Notes: a model not told the origin generated them from the sequence alone. 64,000 nt of DNA from Paracoccus shanxieyensis (GCF_009711265.1 NZ_WMII01000002.1:267348-331347); one strand, 5' to 3'; positions 53,487 through 63,699 are shown, counted from the stretch's first letter. Translations and numbers: made by a program.

Positions 53487-54035
53487 TCAGGCCTGCGGGA
53501 TACGCAACGTCTGTCCCGGATAGATCTTATCGGGATGTGTCAGCATCGGCTTGTTGGCCTCGAAGATCTCATTATAGCGGCCCGCCTTGCCCAGATATTT
53601 CGCGGCGATGGCCGACAGGGTTTCGCCCTTCTGCACGGTGTGGAAGACCGATTTCGGGCCGGGGGCGCTTTCCTTCGGCTCGGCCGCGGCGGTGGCGGCG
53701 GGCGCGGCGGCTGCGGCGTCCGGATCCTCGGCCAGTTCGACCCGCGCGATGCCCTTGATGTTGCCAAGCGCCAGAATCAGCTTCTCCAGCGTCTCATCAT
53801 CGGCTTCCTTGTCCTTGACGATGACCGTATCGCCGCCGCGCAGCGTCAGGTGAACCTCTTTCGAGGTCAGGCCAAGCGCCTTCAGTTCGGCCTTGAGGGC
53901 TGCGACCTTGCGATCCGTTTCGGGATCGCCCACAGCACCAGCGGCGGGCGGAGGTGTCGTGGGGGCGGCAGCGGCCTTTGCGTCAGAGCCGAGGACGGAT
54001 TTTCCCGCATCCTTGACGAAATCCCAGAAAGCCAT
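53487..54035 (-). CDS. Kbp-like BON/LysM protein
   Basis: The 182-residue protein starts MAFWDFVKDAGKSV and ends FEANKPMLTHPDKIYPGQTL and RIPQA, matching E. coli Kbp (YgaU), a cytoplasmic K+-binding protein. It has a BON-like segment near residues 42-105 and a C-terminal LysM near 130-180, joined by an Ala/Pro linker. There is no signal peptide, which agrees with a cytoplasmic role. AAAGGAA precedes the ATG. Confidence 0.88.
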   Translation of the reverse strand: MAFWDFVKDAGKSVLGSDAKAAAAPTTPPPAAGAVGDPETDRKVAALKAELKALGLTSKEVHLTLRGGDTVIVKDKEADDETLEKLILALGNIKGIARVELAEDPDAAAAAPAATAAAEPKESAPGPKSVFHTVQKGETLSAIAAKYLGKAGRYNEIFEANKPMLTHPDKIYPGQTLRIPQA

Positions 54036-54169
54036 GGCAGTTCCTTTCAGAATTGGTTTCGCGATGCGAAGGATCAGCCGCTTGCGCGGATAGTTGCAAG
54101 TCTAAACGTCTGTGATTTGCACTTGGCGCCAAGGCTTCTTATCTTTGTGTGCAACCCAAGGATGAATAT

Positions 54170-54724
54170 ATGCCCGTGAATTCACGATATGCGAAACTGC
54201 CCTTGACGTTGCTGGCGCTGGCTGTGCTGGCCGGGTGCGATGCGTCTTCGTCGGGCGGGGGAAGCAAATCCCCGCCGGGCTATCCGGACGTGCAGGCGAC
54301 GGCGGCGGGAACGCCCGTGTGTTATCAGACCGATCCGGACCAGAACCATGCGGCGGCGCAGGCCACCTCGGCGGCGCGCCGCGCGCATGGGCTGCCTGCG
54401 GTGCGGCCGGACCCGGCGCTGGCAAAGGCCGCGGCCGACCATGCCTGCGACATGGCGGCGCGGGGGCTGATGTCGCATGTCGGCAGCACGACCAAGGGGC
54501 CGATGCAGCGTGCCAAGGCCCAGGGCTATGTGCCGCATCTGACCGCGGAGAATATCGCCGCGGGTCCCTTCAGCCAGCAGCGCGTGCTGAATGAGTGGTC
54601 AGCTTCATCCGGGCATATGGCGAACATCACCATCCCGCAGGTGCGCGATGTGGGTATTGGCCGGGCCTTGGCCGCCGATGGCCGCACCGTGTTCTGGGCG
54701 GCGGTTTATGGCGCGCCGCGTTAG
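54170..54724 (+). CDS. CAP (SCP/PR-1) domain lipoprotein
   Basis: The 184-residue product has a lipobox in ALAVLAGC near residue 20 and a CAP domain: LNAAR-like SAARRAHGLPAV, ALAKAAADHACDMAARG, LMSHVGS, ENIAAG and WSASSGHMANI with the conserved His residues. Its role is unknown; CAP proteins are extracellular or periplasmic. AAGGA lies 7 nt before the ATG at 54170. Its stop overlaps the convergent exporter gene by 4 bp. Confidence 0.85.
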   Translation: MPVNSRYAKLPLTLLALAVLAGCDASSSGGGSKSPPGYPDVQATAAGTPVCYQTDPDQNHAAAQATSAARRAHGLPAVRPDPALAKAAADHACDMAARGLMSHVGSTTKGPMQRAKAQGYVPHLTAENIAAGPFSQQRVLNEWSASSGHMANITIPQVRDVGIGRALAADGRTVFWAAVYGAPR

Positions 54725-56505
54725 GCGGCAGCGCCTTCGGTGAACTGCAACCGCGCCAGCCGCGCGTAAAGACCGTTCTGGGCCACCAACTCGTCATGGC
54801 GGCCCTGTGCGACGATGCGGCCATGGTCAAAGACCACGATGCGGTCGGCCTTCTTCACCGTGGCCAGCCGGTGCGCGACGATGATCGTCGTGCGGTCGCG
54901 CGCCAGTTCGTCAACGGCATCCTGCACCAGCCGTTCGGATTGCGCGTCCAGCGCGCTGGTGGCTTCGTCCAGCAGCAGGATCGGCGCGTCGCGCAGAATG
55001 GCGCGGGCAATGGCGATGCGCTGCTTCTGGCCGCCCGACAGCATCACGCCGCGTTCGCCGACATAGCTGTCATAGCCCATGGGCAGGGCGGACAGGAAAT
55101 CATGCGCATGGGCAGCGCGGGCGGCGGCCTCGACTTGGGCATCGCTGGCATCGGGGCGGCCAAAGCGGATGTTTTCGCGTGCGGTGGTGGCAAAGATCAC
55201 CGCGTCCTGCGGCACAAGCGCGATATCGCTGCGGAAATCGGCGCGTGCCATGTCGCGCAGGTCCACGCCGTCGATCCGCACCACGCCCGTCGCCGGATCC
55301 CAAAAGCGCAGCAGCAGTTGCACCACCGTCGTCTTGCCCGCCCCCGAAGGCCCGACCAACGCCACGGTTTCGCCCGCCGCAATCGTCAGGTCGATCCCCT
55401 CCAGCGCCGAGACATCGGGCCGCGAGGGGTAGTGGAAGCTGACATTTTCAAAGCTGATGCGACCCTGCACCGGGCGCGGCAAAGGCGTGGGCGTGACGGG
55501 ATCGCGCAGCGTGTCTTCGGCCACCAGCAACTCGGACAGCCGTTCTGTCGCGCCCGCCGCGCGCTGCAATTCGCCCCAGATCTCGGACAGGGCGCCCACT
55601 GCGCCTGCGACCAGCACGGCATAGATGACGAATTGCACCAGCTCTCCGGCGGTCATGGCATCGGTGCGCACGTCGCGCGCGCCGACCCACAGGATGCCAA
55701 GCACGCCGGAAAAGATCAGAAAGATCACGATCATCGTCATGCCGGTGCGGGTCCTGACGCGGGCCAGCGCCGCGTCGAAGGCGCGCTCGGTCACATCGGC
55801 AAAGCGCGTGCGGGTCGGGCCTTCATGGGTAAAGGCCTGCACCGTCTGCGCCGATAACAGCGATTCCGATGCCGCGCCCGAGCTTTGGGCGATCCAGTCC
55901 TGATTTTCCCGCGACAATGCCCGCAGGCGGCGGCCAAAGACCACGATCGGCACGACGATCAGCGGCACCAGCAGCAGGACCAGCCCCGACAGCTTGGCCG
56001 AGGTCCAGACCAGCATCGCCATGCCGCCCAGCAGGATCAGCAGATTGCGCAGCGCGATCGAGACCGAGGAGCCGATGACAGACTGGATCAGCGTGGTGTC
56101 GGTGGTGATGCGGCTGATGATCTCGCCGGTCAGGACGCGTTCGTAAAAGGCGGGGCTGAGGCTGATGACGCGATCAAAGACCGCGCGGCGCAGATCGGCC
56201 ACCACCCGTTCGCCCAGCCGCGTCACAAGGTAATAGCGCAGGCCCGTGCCCACGGCCAGCAGCGCCACGATGGCAAGGGCGGCGCCGAAATACTGATCCA
56301 GCAGATGCGCGCCCGCATCGAAGCCATCCACGACCCGCCGCACCGCCAGAGGCAGGATCAGGCTGATCCCCGCCGTCACCGCCAGCGCCGCAAGGGCCGC
56401 CGCCAGCAGGCCGCGATAGGGGCGGATGAATGGCCACAAGGCCCGCAGCGCACCGATGCGCTTCGTGGTGGGACGGTCAGGGCGGATCGTCGTGCCGCGG
56501 GCCAT
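54721..56505 (-). CDS. ABC exporter, MsbA/multidrug type (membrane domain fused to ATPase)
   Basis: The 594-residue half-transporter has six membrane segments in the first 330 residues, then an ATPase with Walker A GPSGAGKTTV near residue 382, Q-loop LVPQDAVIFATT, signature LSGGQKQRIAIARAIL near 480 and Walker B LLLDEATSALD. MsbA-type lipid flipping or drug export are both possible. It shares its stop region with the CAP gene. Confidence 0.92.
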   Translation of the reverse strand: MARGTTIRPDRPTTKRIGALRALWPFIRPYRGLLAAALAALAVTAGISLILPLAVRRVVDGFDAGAHLLDQYFGAALAIVALLAVGTGLRYYLVTRLGERVVADLRRAVFDRVISLSPAFYERVLTGEIISRITTDTTLIQSVIGSSVSIALRNLLILLGGMAMLVWTSAKLSGLVLLLVPLIVVPIVVFGRRLRALSRENQDWIAQSSGAASESLLSAQTVQAFTHEGPTRTRFADVTERAFDAALARVRTRTGMTMIVIFLIFSGVLGILWVGARDVRTDAMTAGELVQFVIYAVLVAGAVGALSEIWGELQRAAGATERLSELLVAEDTLRDPVTPTPLPRPVQGRISFENVSFHYPSRPDVSALEGIDLTIAAGETVALVGPSGAGKTTVVQLLLRFWDPATGVVRIDGVDLRDMARADFRSDIALVPQDAVIFATTARENIRFGRPDASDAQVEAAARAAHAHDFLSALPMGYDSYVGERGVMLSGGQKQRIAIARAILRDAPILLLDEATSALDAQSERLVQDAVDELARDRTTIIVAHRLATVKKADRIVVFDHGRIVAQGRHDELVAQNGLYARLARLQFTEGAAA

Positions 56506-56574
56506 TCGTGATCTTCCTTGTTGGACCGGCGCGGGGCCGGTTGCCTTCAGCGGGTTGCCGTCAGCCGGTCGCCG

Positions 56575-57000
56575 TCAAATTGCGCGCGTGCCGCCGGCCA
56601 TGTCCAGAATGACCTGCCATTCCGCATCCGAGACGGGCTGCACCGACAGCCGCGAATTGTTCACCAGAATCATCTCGGCAAGGCGCGGCTCGGCCTTGGC
56701 ATCGTCCAGCGTCACGGCGGTCTTGACCCATGCCACCGCCTTCAGATCGACGCATTCCCATTTCGGATCGTCGGCCGTGCTGTCGGGATGGGCCGGGGCC
56801 ACCACCTCGCAGATGCCCACGACCTCTTTGCCGATATTCGAGTGATAGAAGAACCCGCGCTCGCCGACCTTCATGGCGCGCATGTTGTTGCGGGCCTGAT
56901 AGTTGCGCACGCCGTCCCATTGCTCGCCCTTGTCGCCCTTGGCGATCAGGTCGTCGAAGCTGAAGACATCGGGTTCCGACTTGAACAGCCAGTACGCCAT
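56575..57000 (-). CDS. EVE domain protein
   Basis: A 141-residue protein, MAYWLFKSEPDVFSFDDL, then GVRNYQARNNMRAMKVGE, FYHSN and the end LSVQPVSDAEWQVI. EVE folds bind modified bases in nucleic acid and occur in a tsaD-gpsA-yciI-EVE run in this family. Start at 57000 shares one base with the YciI stop (TGATG). Confidence 0.93.
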   Translation of the reverse strand: MAYWLFKSEPDVFSFDDLIAKGDKGEQWDGVRNYQARNNMRAMKVGERGFFYHSNIGKEVVGICEVVAPAHPDSTADDPKWECVDLKAVAWVKTAVTLDDAKAEPRLAEMILVNNSRLSVQPVSDAEWQVILDMAGGTRAI

Positions 57001-57272
57001 CAGCCGATGACCTTCTTCCATTCGATGACTTCGCTGGACTGAAACAGCCCCGCCGCCTTGTAGGGATCGCCCGCAGCCCAATCCTGCGCCGCCGCCAGAT
57101 CGTCGAATTCGACGATCAGAAGCGAGCCGCGCATCTCGCCGTCTTCCAGCAAAGGACCGGCCATGCGCAGTCCGGGCTGGGCTTTCAGAAAGGCCAGATG
57201 CGCGTCGCGCGTGTCCAGACGGGTTTGCAACTGGCCGGGGTTGTCACGGCAGATCACGGCGAAAAGCGGCAT
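57000..57272 (-). CDS. YciI-family protein
   Basis: A 90-residue ferredoxin-like fold protein: [59 protein letters not shown]. The role is unclear. Two adjacent ATGs exist; GGAGG is 1 nt from the first and 4 nt from the second, so 57272 is used. Overlaps gpsA. Confidence 0.9.
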   Translation of the reverse strand: MPLFAVICRDNPGQLQTRLDTRDAHLAFLKAQPGLRMAGPLLEDGEMRGSLLIVEFDDLAAAQDWAAGDPYKAAGLFQSSEVIEWKKVIG

Positions 57273-58213
57273 CATTCCTCCTTCAGGGGGCGGTTCAGCA
57301 AAATGTCCAGCGCATGTTCCATGGCGATGCGCCCCTCGGCAAGCCCTGCGACCAGCCGGGATATGGGAAGCTCTACCCCCAGTTTCGGGGCCAATGCGGC
57401 GACGGCGCGGGCGGTGGCCGCGCCTTCGACGGTGGTGCCGGGGGTGAAATCGCGGCCCGCGCCCAAGGCAAGGCCAAAGCGGAAATTGCGCGACCCTTCC
57501 GAGGTGCAGGTCAGCACCAGATCGCCAAGACCCGAAAGCCCGGTCAGGGTTTCGGGCCGCGCGCCAAGCGCCGTGGCCAGCCGCGTCATCTCGGCAAAGC
57601 CGCGCGTGATGACGCTGGCGCGCGCGCTGTCGCCATAGCCCGCGCCGATGGCTGCGCCCGCCGCGATGGCAATGACGTTTTTCAACGCGCCGCCCAGTTC
57701 CGCGCCGGTCACATCGGTCGTGCGGTAAAGCCGCAGTGCCCCGGTGGACAGTCGCGCCTGCAATGCCTCGCCAGTCGCGGCGTCGGCGCAGGCCAGCGTC
57801 AGGGCGGTGGGCAGGCCGCGCGCGATATCGGCGGCAAAGCTGGGGCCGGTCAGTACGCCGACCGTGGCCGCCGGGCAGGCCGCATGGATCAGCGCCGAGG
57901 GGCCCTGCAGCGTCTGCAGGTCGATCCCCTTGGCGCAACTGATCAGGTTCCGCCCGTCCAAAGCTGCCGCGTGATCGGCCAGAAACCCGCCCAGAACCTG
58001 AGCGGGCAGGGCCAGCAGCACGGTCTGGGCCAGTGCGTCTTGCAGGCGGTCGGTCAGGCGCAGCGCGTCGGGCAGCGCGACGCCCGGCAGGCGCGGGTTT
58101 TCGCGCGGCCATGCCACATCCCGCCCCCACAGGGTCACCGGCGATTTCGCCGCCAGCGCCACGGCCAAAGCGGTGCCAAAGGCGCCTGCGCCGATGACGG
58201 ACACCGCGGTCAT
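57272..58213 (-). CDS. gpsA: Glycerol-3-phosphate dehydrogenase [NAD(P)+]
   Basis: It makes sn-glycerol-3-phosphate for phospholipids. The 313-residue protein opens [20 protein letters not shown] (NAD fold), and has [17 protein letters not shown], the catalytic Lys in [13 protein letters not shown] and GSRNFRFG. The ATG at 58213 overlaps the tsaD stop (ATGA), which decides it. Confidence 0.96.
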   Translation of the reverse strand: MTAVSVIGAGAFGTALAVALAAKSPVTLWGRDVAWPRENPRLPGVALPDALRLTDRLQDALAQTVLLALPAQVLGGFLADHAAALDGRNLISCAKGIDLQTLQGPSALIHAACPAATVGVLTGPSFAADIARGLPTALTLACADAATGEALQARLSTGALRLYRTTDVTGAELGGALKNVIAIAAGAAIGAGYGDSARASVITRGFAEMTRLATALGARPETLTGLSGLGDLVLTCTSEGSRNFRFGLALGAGRDFTPGTTVEGAATARAVAALAPKLGVELPISRLVAGLAEGRIAMEHALDILLNRPLKEE

Positions 58214-59277
58214 GCCTTGGCTCCGCGTTTGCCCGCGCCCAGCATGGGGGCGGCGCTTTGGTCCAAGGGCCAGCGAGGGCGTGCGGCAAGGTCCATGCCG
58301 TCGCGCTGTCCTGCGGCGTAAGCCTCGATCCCGACCCATGCGATCATCGCGGCATTGTCGGTGCATAGCCGCAGCGGCGGCGCAAGGAAATCCGCACCCG
58401 CCGCAGTTGCCACGTCCTGCAAGGCCGTGCGCAGCGTCTGGTTGGCCGCGACGCCGCCCGCGACGGCCAGCACCGGGGCCTGCGTCTGCGCCAGCGCCCT
58501 GCGGGTCTTTTCGGCCAGCACGGCCGCCACAGCGGTCTGGAACCCGGCGCAGATGTCGCGGCGGTCCTGTTCGTGCAGCCCGCCCTGCGCGGCGGCCAGA
58601 TCGTCGCGCTGGCGCAGCACGGCGGTTTTCAGCCCGGAAAAGCTAAGATCGCAGCCCGGACGATCCAGCAGCGGGCGCGGGAAGGCGAAGCGGCGCGGAT
58701 CGCCAAGCGCCGCCGCCGCCTCGACCGAGGGACCGCCGGGCTGCGGCAGGCCCAGAAGCTTTGCCACCTTGTCAAACGCCTCGCCCGGTGCGTCGTCGAT
58801 GGTGCCGCCAAGGCGCTGGAACGCCTGCGGGCCGCGCACCTCAAGAAACTGGCAATGCCCGCCCGAGACCAGCAGCATCAGATAGGGATAGGCCACGCCA
58901 TCGGTCAGGCGCGGCGTCAGCGCATGGCCCGCAAGGTGGTTCACACCGACCAGAGGCAGGCCGGATCCCGCAGCCAGCCCCTTGGCCAGCATCACGCCCG
59001 CCATGACCCCGCCGATCAGGCCCGGCCCGGCGGTCACGGCGATGCCGTCCAGATCGCGCAGGGCGACACCGGCCTGTTTCAGGGCATCCTCGACGCACAG
59101 ATCCAGCTTTTCGGCATGGGCACGCGCGGCGATTTCGGGAACGACGCCGCCGAAATCGGCATGCAGCGCCGTCTGGCCCGCCACGACCGAGGCAAGGATC
59201 GTGCCATCCGCCCGGACCACCGCCGCTGCCGTATCGTCGCAACTGCTTTCGATGCCCAGAAAAGTCAGGTCGCTCAT
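58210..59277 (-). CDS. tsaD: tRNA threonylcarbamoyltransferase subunit TsaD
   Basis: It forms t6A at A37 of ANN-reading tRNAs, with TsaB and TsaE. The 355-residue protein has [10 protein letters not shown] near residue 8, the His pair region [12 protein letters not shown] near 115, [20 protein letters not shown] and [10 protein letters not shown], typical of TsaD. It heads the tsaD-gpsA-yciI-EVE operon, divergent from hemD by 63 bp. Confidence 0.97.
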   Translation of the reverse strand: MSDLTFLGIESSCDDTAAAVVRADGTILASVVAGQTALHADFGGVVPEIAARAHAEKLDLCVEDALKQAGVALRDLDGIAVTAGPGLIGGVMAGVMLAKGLAAGSGLPLVGVNHLAGHALTPRLTDGVAYPYLMLLVSGGHCQFLEVRGPQAFQRLGGTIDDAPGEAFDKVAKLLGLPQPGGPSVEAAAALGDPRRFAFPRPLLDRPGCDLSFSGLKTAVLRQRDDLAAAQGGLHEQDRRDICAGFQTAVAAVLAEKTRRALAQTQAPVLAVAGGVAANQTLRTALQDVATAAGADFLAPPLRLCTDNAAMIAWVGIEAYAAGQRDGMDLAARPRWPLDQSAAPMLGAGKRGAKA

Positions 59278-59340
59278 GCTTGTTCCCGCGCCCCCTTGCG
59301 CCTAGGCATGATGAACTAGCATCCAAGCGGGGCGAATACC

Positions 59341-59994
59341 ATGGCGCCAACCCTTCTGTTGACCCGGCCGCTTGCCGCATCGCAAAGATTTGCGCGGATG
59401 CTGGGGCGACAGGATGCGGTGATCTCTCCGATCATCCGGATTGTGCCGGTCGCGCATGACGCGGGCATGCTGGCGGCGGCGCGGGGGCTGGTCTTTACCT
59501 CGGCCCATGCGGTGCCTGCCGCCGGGCCGGGGCAGGCGCGGCAGGCGTTCTGCGTCGGGCCCGCCACCGCCAAGGCCGCACGCGCGGCAGGGTTCGCCGT
59601 CACCGAAGGGCCGGGCGATGCCGCAGGGCTTGCGCCGATGCTGGCGGGCCTTGGGCCGGGCTGGGTGCATCCGCATGGCGCGCATCTGGCCGCACGCCTG
59701 CCCGTGCCGGGGGTCGTGGTCTATGACCAGCAGGCCCAGCCGCTGTCGTCTTGCGCGCAGGCGCTGCTGGCCGGGGCAGGGCCGGTGATCCTGCCGCTGT
59801 TTTCGCCACGATCTGCCCGGTTGGCAGGCATGGCCGCAGAAGGCGCGCGCGCCGATCTGTGGATCGTTGCGATCAGCGCCGCCGTGGCGCAGGCATGGCC
59901 GGGACCATCGGCGCGGGTCGTGGTCGCGGGCAGTCCGGATGCCGCCGGGATGGCTGCGGCAGTAAACACCCTGCTGGCCGGGGAACAAACCTGA
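59341..59994 (+). CDS. hemD: Uroporphyrinogen-III synthase
   Basis: It closes hydroxymethylbilane to uroporphyrinogen III in haem, bacteriochlorophyll and cobalamin routes. HemD sequences vary a lot; here TLLLTRPLAASQRFARML, GLVFTSAHAV, CVGPATAKAARAAGF and the C-terminal VVVAGSPDAAGM fit, in 217 residues. The hemD-mic60-hemY order supports the call. Confidence 0.88.
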   Translation: MAPTLLLTRPLAASQRFARMLGRQDAVISPIIRIVPVAHDAGMLAAARGLVFTSAHAVPAAGPGQARQAFCVGPATAKAARAAGFAVTEGPGDAAGLAPMLAGLGPGWVHPHGAHLAARLPVPGVVVYDQQAQPLSSCAQALLAGAGPVILPLFSPRSARLAGMAAEGARADLWIVAISAAVAQAWPGPSARVVVAGSPDAAGMAAAVNTLLAGEQT

Positions 59995-60115
59995 TAAAGG
60001 ACGGGTTGAGGCGCGATAACACGCCGACTAGACTGCTGGCAAAAGGTGCGGTCCGGCCTGTCGCATGAGCGTTGCGATGGCCGGGGCATAAGCTGACAGT
60101 GAACGGGGATTTACA

Positions 60116-61654
60116 GTGAACGAGCAAGACATGACCTCCAGCGACGCACCCGCAACTCCCGGTCCGAAAAAGCAGCCGATTTCCGGCGCGGCCATCGACA
60201 ACAAGCCGGTCAGCAGCGATCCCGGCACCGATCCCAAGCCCCAGGACAAGCCCAAGGTCGAATCGACGCTGGTGGGCGATGCCGACAAGGGCCGCAAAGC
60301 CGCGAAAAAGCGCAGCGATGACCGTCAGGCCGAAACCGCCCCCGCAACCGCGCCCGCAACCGAGCCTGCCGCGAAAAAGCCCGGCGATACGCCGATCCCC
60401 GCCGTGACGCGCCCGGACGCCGCCGCGAAATCCCCGGTGAAGCCTGAGACGAAGCCCGAGGCCAAACCCGAGGCAAAGCCCGAACCCGTGGCAACCACGC
60501 CCAAGCCTGACACCAAGCCGCAACCCGCGCCGCACAAGCCTGTCCAGCACATCGTCGAAACCCGCGTCGTGCGCAAAGGCGGGTTCGTTCCGACCTTTCT
60601 GGGGGGGCTGGTGGCCGCAGGTCTGGGCGCGGCGGCGACCTATTGGGCCATCCCGCATCTGCCCGAAGGCATGCGCCCCGGCACGGTCGCGGCGGTATCA
60701 ACCGACCAGCAGCTTGACGCCGCCCGCTCGGCAGGGACCGAAGCCGCGCGCGCCGAAATCCAGTCGCAAAGCGCAGAACTGACCAGCCGCGCCGCCGATG
60801 CTGGCGCAGATGCCGCGCGTCAGGCGCTGGCCGATTCCGCACCCTCGGGCGCGGCGGCTGCGGGCGTTCCCGCCGAGGTGACCGACAAGCTGGCCGCGCT
60901 GGAGCAATCCTTTGCCGATCTCAGCAACCGCGTGTCGCAGCCGGTGCAATCCCCGGACAGCGGCACATCCGCGCCCGCGCCAGCCGCCCCCGCGCCGGTT
61001 GCGCAGGGCCCGTCGCAGGCCGATTTCGACGCGCTTGCCGCGCGGCTGAACCAGCAACAGACCCGCATCGACGAATTGGCCGCGCGTCCCGCCGTCGACC
61101 CTGCGACTGCCGAACAGGTGCAGGCGCTGGCCAGTCAGGCGCAGGAATTGCAGCAATCGACCGAGGCCGCAAACCGCCGCGCACAGGCCGCCGCTGCCGC
61201 TGCCGCGCTGCAATCGGCCATCGAGGGCGGCGCACCGCGCGATCAGGCGCTGGCCGATCTGTCGAGCGCAGGCGTCGAGGTGCCGCAGCTTCTGACCGGC
61301 GACATCCCGCGTCTTGATCAGCTTCGTGCCGAATTCCCCGCCGCTGCCCGCGAAGGCCTGCGCGCCTCGATCGAGGCGACGGCTACGAATGGCGGCGCGT
61401 TCAGTGCGCTGGGCGATTTCCTGCGCGTGCAGACGGGCGCCCGCTCGGTCGAGCCGCGCGATGGCAACGATCCCGATGCCGTGCTGTCGCGCGCCAATGC
61501 CGCAGTCGAGGCGGGCAACATTCAGGGCGCGATGACGGAAATCGCCGCCCTGCCGCAGCCGGGACAGGATGCCATGGCAGGCTGGACGGACCGTGCGAAA
61601 ACCTGGGTCGATGCCAATGCGGCGCTTGCCGCGCTGGTCTCGGGCAGCCGGTAA
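60116..61654 (+). CDS. Mic60/mitofilin-like inner-membrane protein
   Basis: A 512-residue protein with a disordered Pro/Lys/Ala-rich cytoplasmic start (KPEAKPEAKPEP repeats near residue 105), one membrane segment near residue 160 (PTFLGGLVAAGLGAAATYWA), a coiled-coil region with Ala/Gln/Glu stretches (200-380), and a C-terminal helical part ending ALVSGSR that resembles the mitofilin domain. Alphaproteobacterial Mic60 bends membranes. GGGGA lies before the GTG start. It is next to hemD. Confidence 0.85.
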   Translation: MNEQDMTSSDAPATPGPKKQPISGAAIDNKPVSSDPGTDPKPQDKPKVESTLVGDADKGRKAAKKRSDDRQAETAPATAPATEPAAKKPGDTPIPAVTRPDAAAKSPVKPETKPEAKPEAKPEPVATTPKPDTKPQPAPHKPVQHIVETRVVRKGGFVPTFLGGLVAAGLGAAATYWAIPHLPEGMRPGTVAAVSTDQQLDAARSAGTEAARAEIQSQSAELTSRAADAGADAARQALADSAPSGAAAAGVPAEVTDKLAALEQSFADLSNRVSQPVQSPDSGTSAPAPAAPAPVAQGPSQADFDALAARLNQQQTRIDELAARPAVDPATAEQVQALASQAQELQQSTEAANRRAQAAAAAAALQSAIEGGAPRDQALADLSSAGVEVPQLLTGDIPRLDQLRAEFPAAAREGLRASIEATATNGGAFSALGDFLRVQTGARSVEPRDGNDPDAVLSRANAAVEAGNIQGAMTEIAALPQPGQDAMAGWTDRAKTWVDANAALAALVSGSR

Positions 61655-61666
61655 GGAGCGCGGAAC

Positions 61667-63469
61667 ATGCTGCTTTCAGCTTTGAAAATCCTTGTATTCT
61701 TTGCGGTCATTCTGGCCATCGCGCTGGGTTTCGGCCAGCTGTCCGAATATGGCAGCGGGCTGCGCATGGTCTATGGCGGCGTGGAATACACGCTGGGCCC
61801 GGTGCAGCTGGTGATCGGTGTGCTGGTGCTGTGCGTGCTGGGCTGGCTGGTCGTCAAGATCATCGGGTTGTTCGTGGCCTTCCTGCGGTTCGTCGCGGGC
61901 GACCAGACCTCGATCAACCGCTATTTCGACCGCTCGCGCGAGAAAAAGGGCTATGCCGCCCTGTCGGAAGGCATGTTGGCCGTCGCCTCGGGCGAGGGGC
62001 GTCTGGCGCAGGACAAGGCCGCGCGGGCGGCGAAGTTTCTGGAGAAACCGCATATCACCGATCTGCTGGCGGCGCAGGCCGCCGAGGTGGCGGGCGATCA
62101 CCGCAAGGCCTCGGAGGTGTATCGTCGCCTGCTGTCGGATGACCGCACCCGCTTTGTCGGCGTGCGCGGGCTGATGCGTCAGAAACTGGCCGAGGGCGAT
62201 ACGGCAACGGCGCTGAAGCTGGCGCAAAAGGCCTATGCGCTGAAGCCCAAGCATGTCGAGGTGCAGGACACGCTGCTGCAATTGCAGACTGCGCAGGGCG
62301 ACTGGAAAGGCGCGCGCGGCGTGCTGAAGGACAAGCGCAAGCAGGGGCAATTGCCGCAGGATGTGCATATCCGCCGCGACGCCGTGCTGGCCCTGAAAGA
62401 GGCCTCCGAGGTGCTGGCCGAGGGCAATTCGATCAGCGCCCGCGAGGCCGCGATTTCGGCCAACCGCGCCAGCCCGGACCTGATCCCGGCCGCCGTTCTG
62501 GCCGCGCGCAGCTATATCGCGCAGAAGGATTACCGCAATGCCAGCCGCGTTCTGCAAAAGACGTGGTCGGTCAGGCCGCATCCGTCGATCGCCGCCACCT
62601 ATGCCGAGATCGTCCCGGACGAGACCCCCGCCGCGCGCCTGCGCCGTTTCGAGGATCTGATCCGCAAGAACCCCGAGGATGAGGAATCCAAGCTGCTGAA
62701 AGCCGAGCTTTTGCTGGCCGCCGAGGATTTCCCCGGTGCCCGGCGCGCGCTTGGCGATCTGTCCGAGAAGCACCCGACCGTGCGGTCGCTGTCGATCCTT
62801 GCCGCCGTCGAACGCGGCGAAGGCAGCGACGATTCCGTGGTGCGCGGCGTTCTGGCCAAGGCGCTGGTCGCCAGCCGTGGGCCGCAATGGGTCTGCGACA
62901 AATGCCACAATGTCATGGCCGACTGGGCGCCGGTCTGCGACAGCTGCGGCGGGTTCGACACGCTGACATGGCGCGAGCCGGACCGGGCCACGGCCTCGGG
63001 CGGGATCGTGCCGAACGGGGTCGAGATGCTGCCGCTGCTGGTGGGCGCACCCGCCGAGGCGCGCAGGCCCGCCATCGTGCCCGAGCCGGATGCGCCGAAG
63101 CCCGACGCGCCGAAACCCGATGCACCCGTGCCCGGCATGATCGACCGCAATCCTCCGCCCCAACCCGCCGAGCCTGCCAGCAAGCCCGGCAAGGCCGACA
63201 TTCCCGATGTCGCCCCCGGCATGGTCCCGCGTGAGGCGGATTATCACCGCGTCTCTGCCGCCGAGGCATCGGACGGCCCGGCGATGACGGTGACCGATCC
63301 CGAACCCGAGGTGACCCCGCCCCAGCCCGTGGTGACCCCGCCCGCGCCGAAGCCCGCACCCGCGCCGCAACCGGCCAGGGCGCAGATCGTCGATGCCGCG
63401 GAAATCGTGCCGGTCCGCCCGGATGTCGAGCCGCCCGAGGACGATCTGCCGACAGGGGGCAAAAAATAA
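61667..63469 (+). CDS. hemY: HemY-like TPR protein with C-terminal zinc ribbon
   Basis: A 600-residue protein with two N-terminal membrane segments, the HemY N-terminal domain with TPR repeats (about 120-390), then WVCDKCHNVMADWAP followed by VCDSCGGFDTLTW near residue 410, a CxxC-CxxC metal site like the rubredoxin-like end of LapB. The last 160 residues are Pro/Ala-rich. AAGGAG lies before the ATG. HemY proteins are linked to late haem synthesis, and LapB-type proteins to LPS control; which applies here is open. Confidence 0.87.
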   Translation: MLLSALKILVFFAVILAIALGFGQLSEYGSGLRMVYGGVEYTLGPVQLVIGVLVLCVLGWLVVKIIGLFVAFLRFVAGDQTSINRYFDRSREKKGYAALSEGMLAVASGEGRLAQDKAARAAKFLEKPHITDLLAAQAAEVAGDHRKASEVYRRLLSDDRTRFVGVRGLMRQKLAEGDTATALKLAQKAYALKPKHVEVQDTLLQLQTAQGDWKGARGVLKDKRKQGQLPQDVHIRRDAVLALKEASEVLAEGNSISAREAAISANRASPDLIPAAVLAARSYIAQKDYRNASRVLQKTWSVRPHPSIAATYAEIVPDETPAARLRRFEDLIRKNPEDEESKLLKAELLLAAEDFPGARRALGDLSEKHPTVRSLSILAAVERGEGSDDSVVRGVLAKALVASRGPQWVCDKCHNVMADWAPVCDSCGGFDTLTWREPDRATASGGIVPNGVEMLPLLVGAPAEARRPAIVPEPDAPKPDAPKPDAPVPGMIDRNPPPQPAEPASKPGKADIPDVAPGMVPREADYHRVSAAEASDGPAMTVTDPEPEVTPPQPVVTPPAPKPAPAPQPARAQIVDAAEIVPVRPDVEPPEDDLPTGGKK

Positions 63470-63530
63470 CACGCCCCCCCCTTTTCGCCCGCGCCGGAAC
63501 CTGTTATCCGGCGCGACACATAAGCGAGAT

Positions 63531-63606
63531 GCCGATGTAGCTCAGCTGGTAGAGCACGTCATTCGTAATGATGGGGTCGGGGGTTCGAGTCCCTTCATCG
63601 GCACCA
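63531..63606 (+). tRNA. tRNA-Thr (anticodon CGU)
   Basis: Acceptor GCCGAUG pairs with CAUCGGC, the anticodon loop is UUCGUAA giving CGU, T loop UUCGAGU and encoded CCA. Length is 76 nt. It follows hemY and has a terminator at 63619. Confidence 0.96.
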
Positions 63607-63618
63607 TTTCGCCTCTGG

Positions 63619-63653
63619 AAAAAGGCCGCGCGGCAGGTGCTGCGCGGCCTTTT
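63619..63653 (+). terminator. Terminator after tRNA-Thr
   Basis: A stem AAAAGGCCGCGC and its complement around a 10-nt loop ends in TTTT on the plus strand. Confidence 0.85.
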
Positions 63654-63699
63654 CAATTCCGGCCACCAGCCCTGCGCCAGCGCCAAATCCCGTCCCGAA

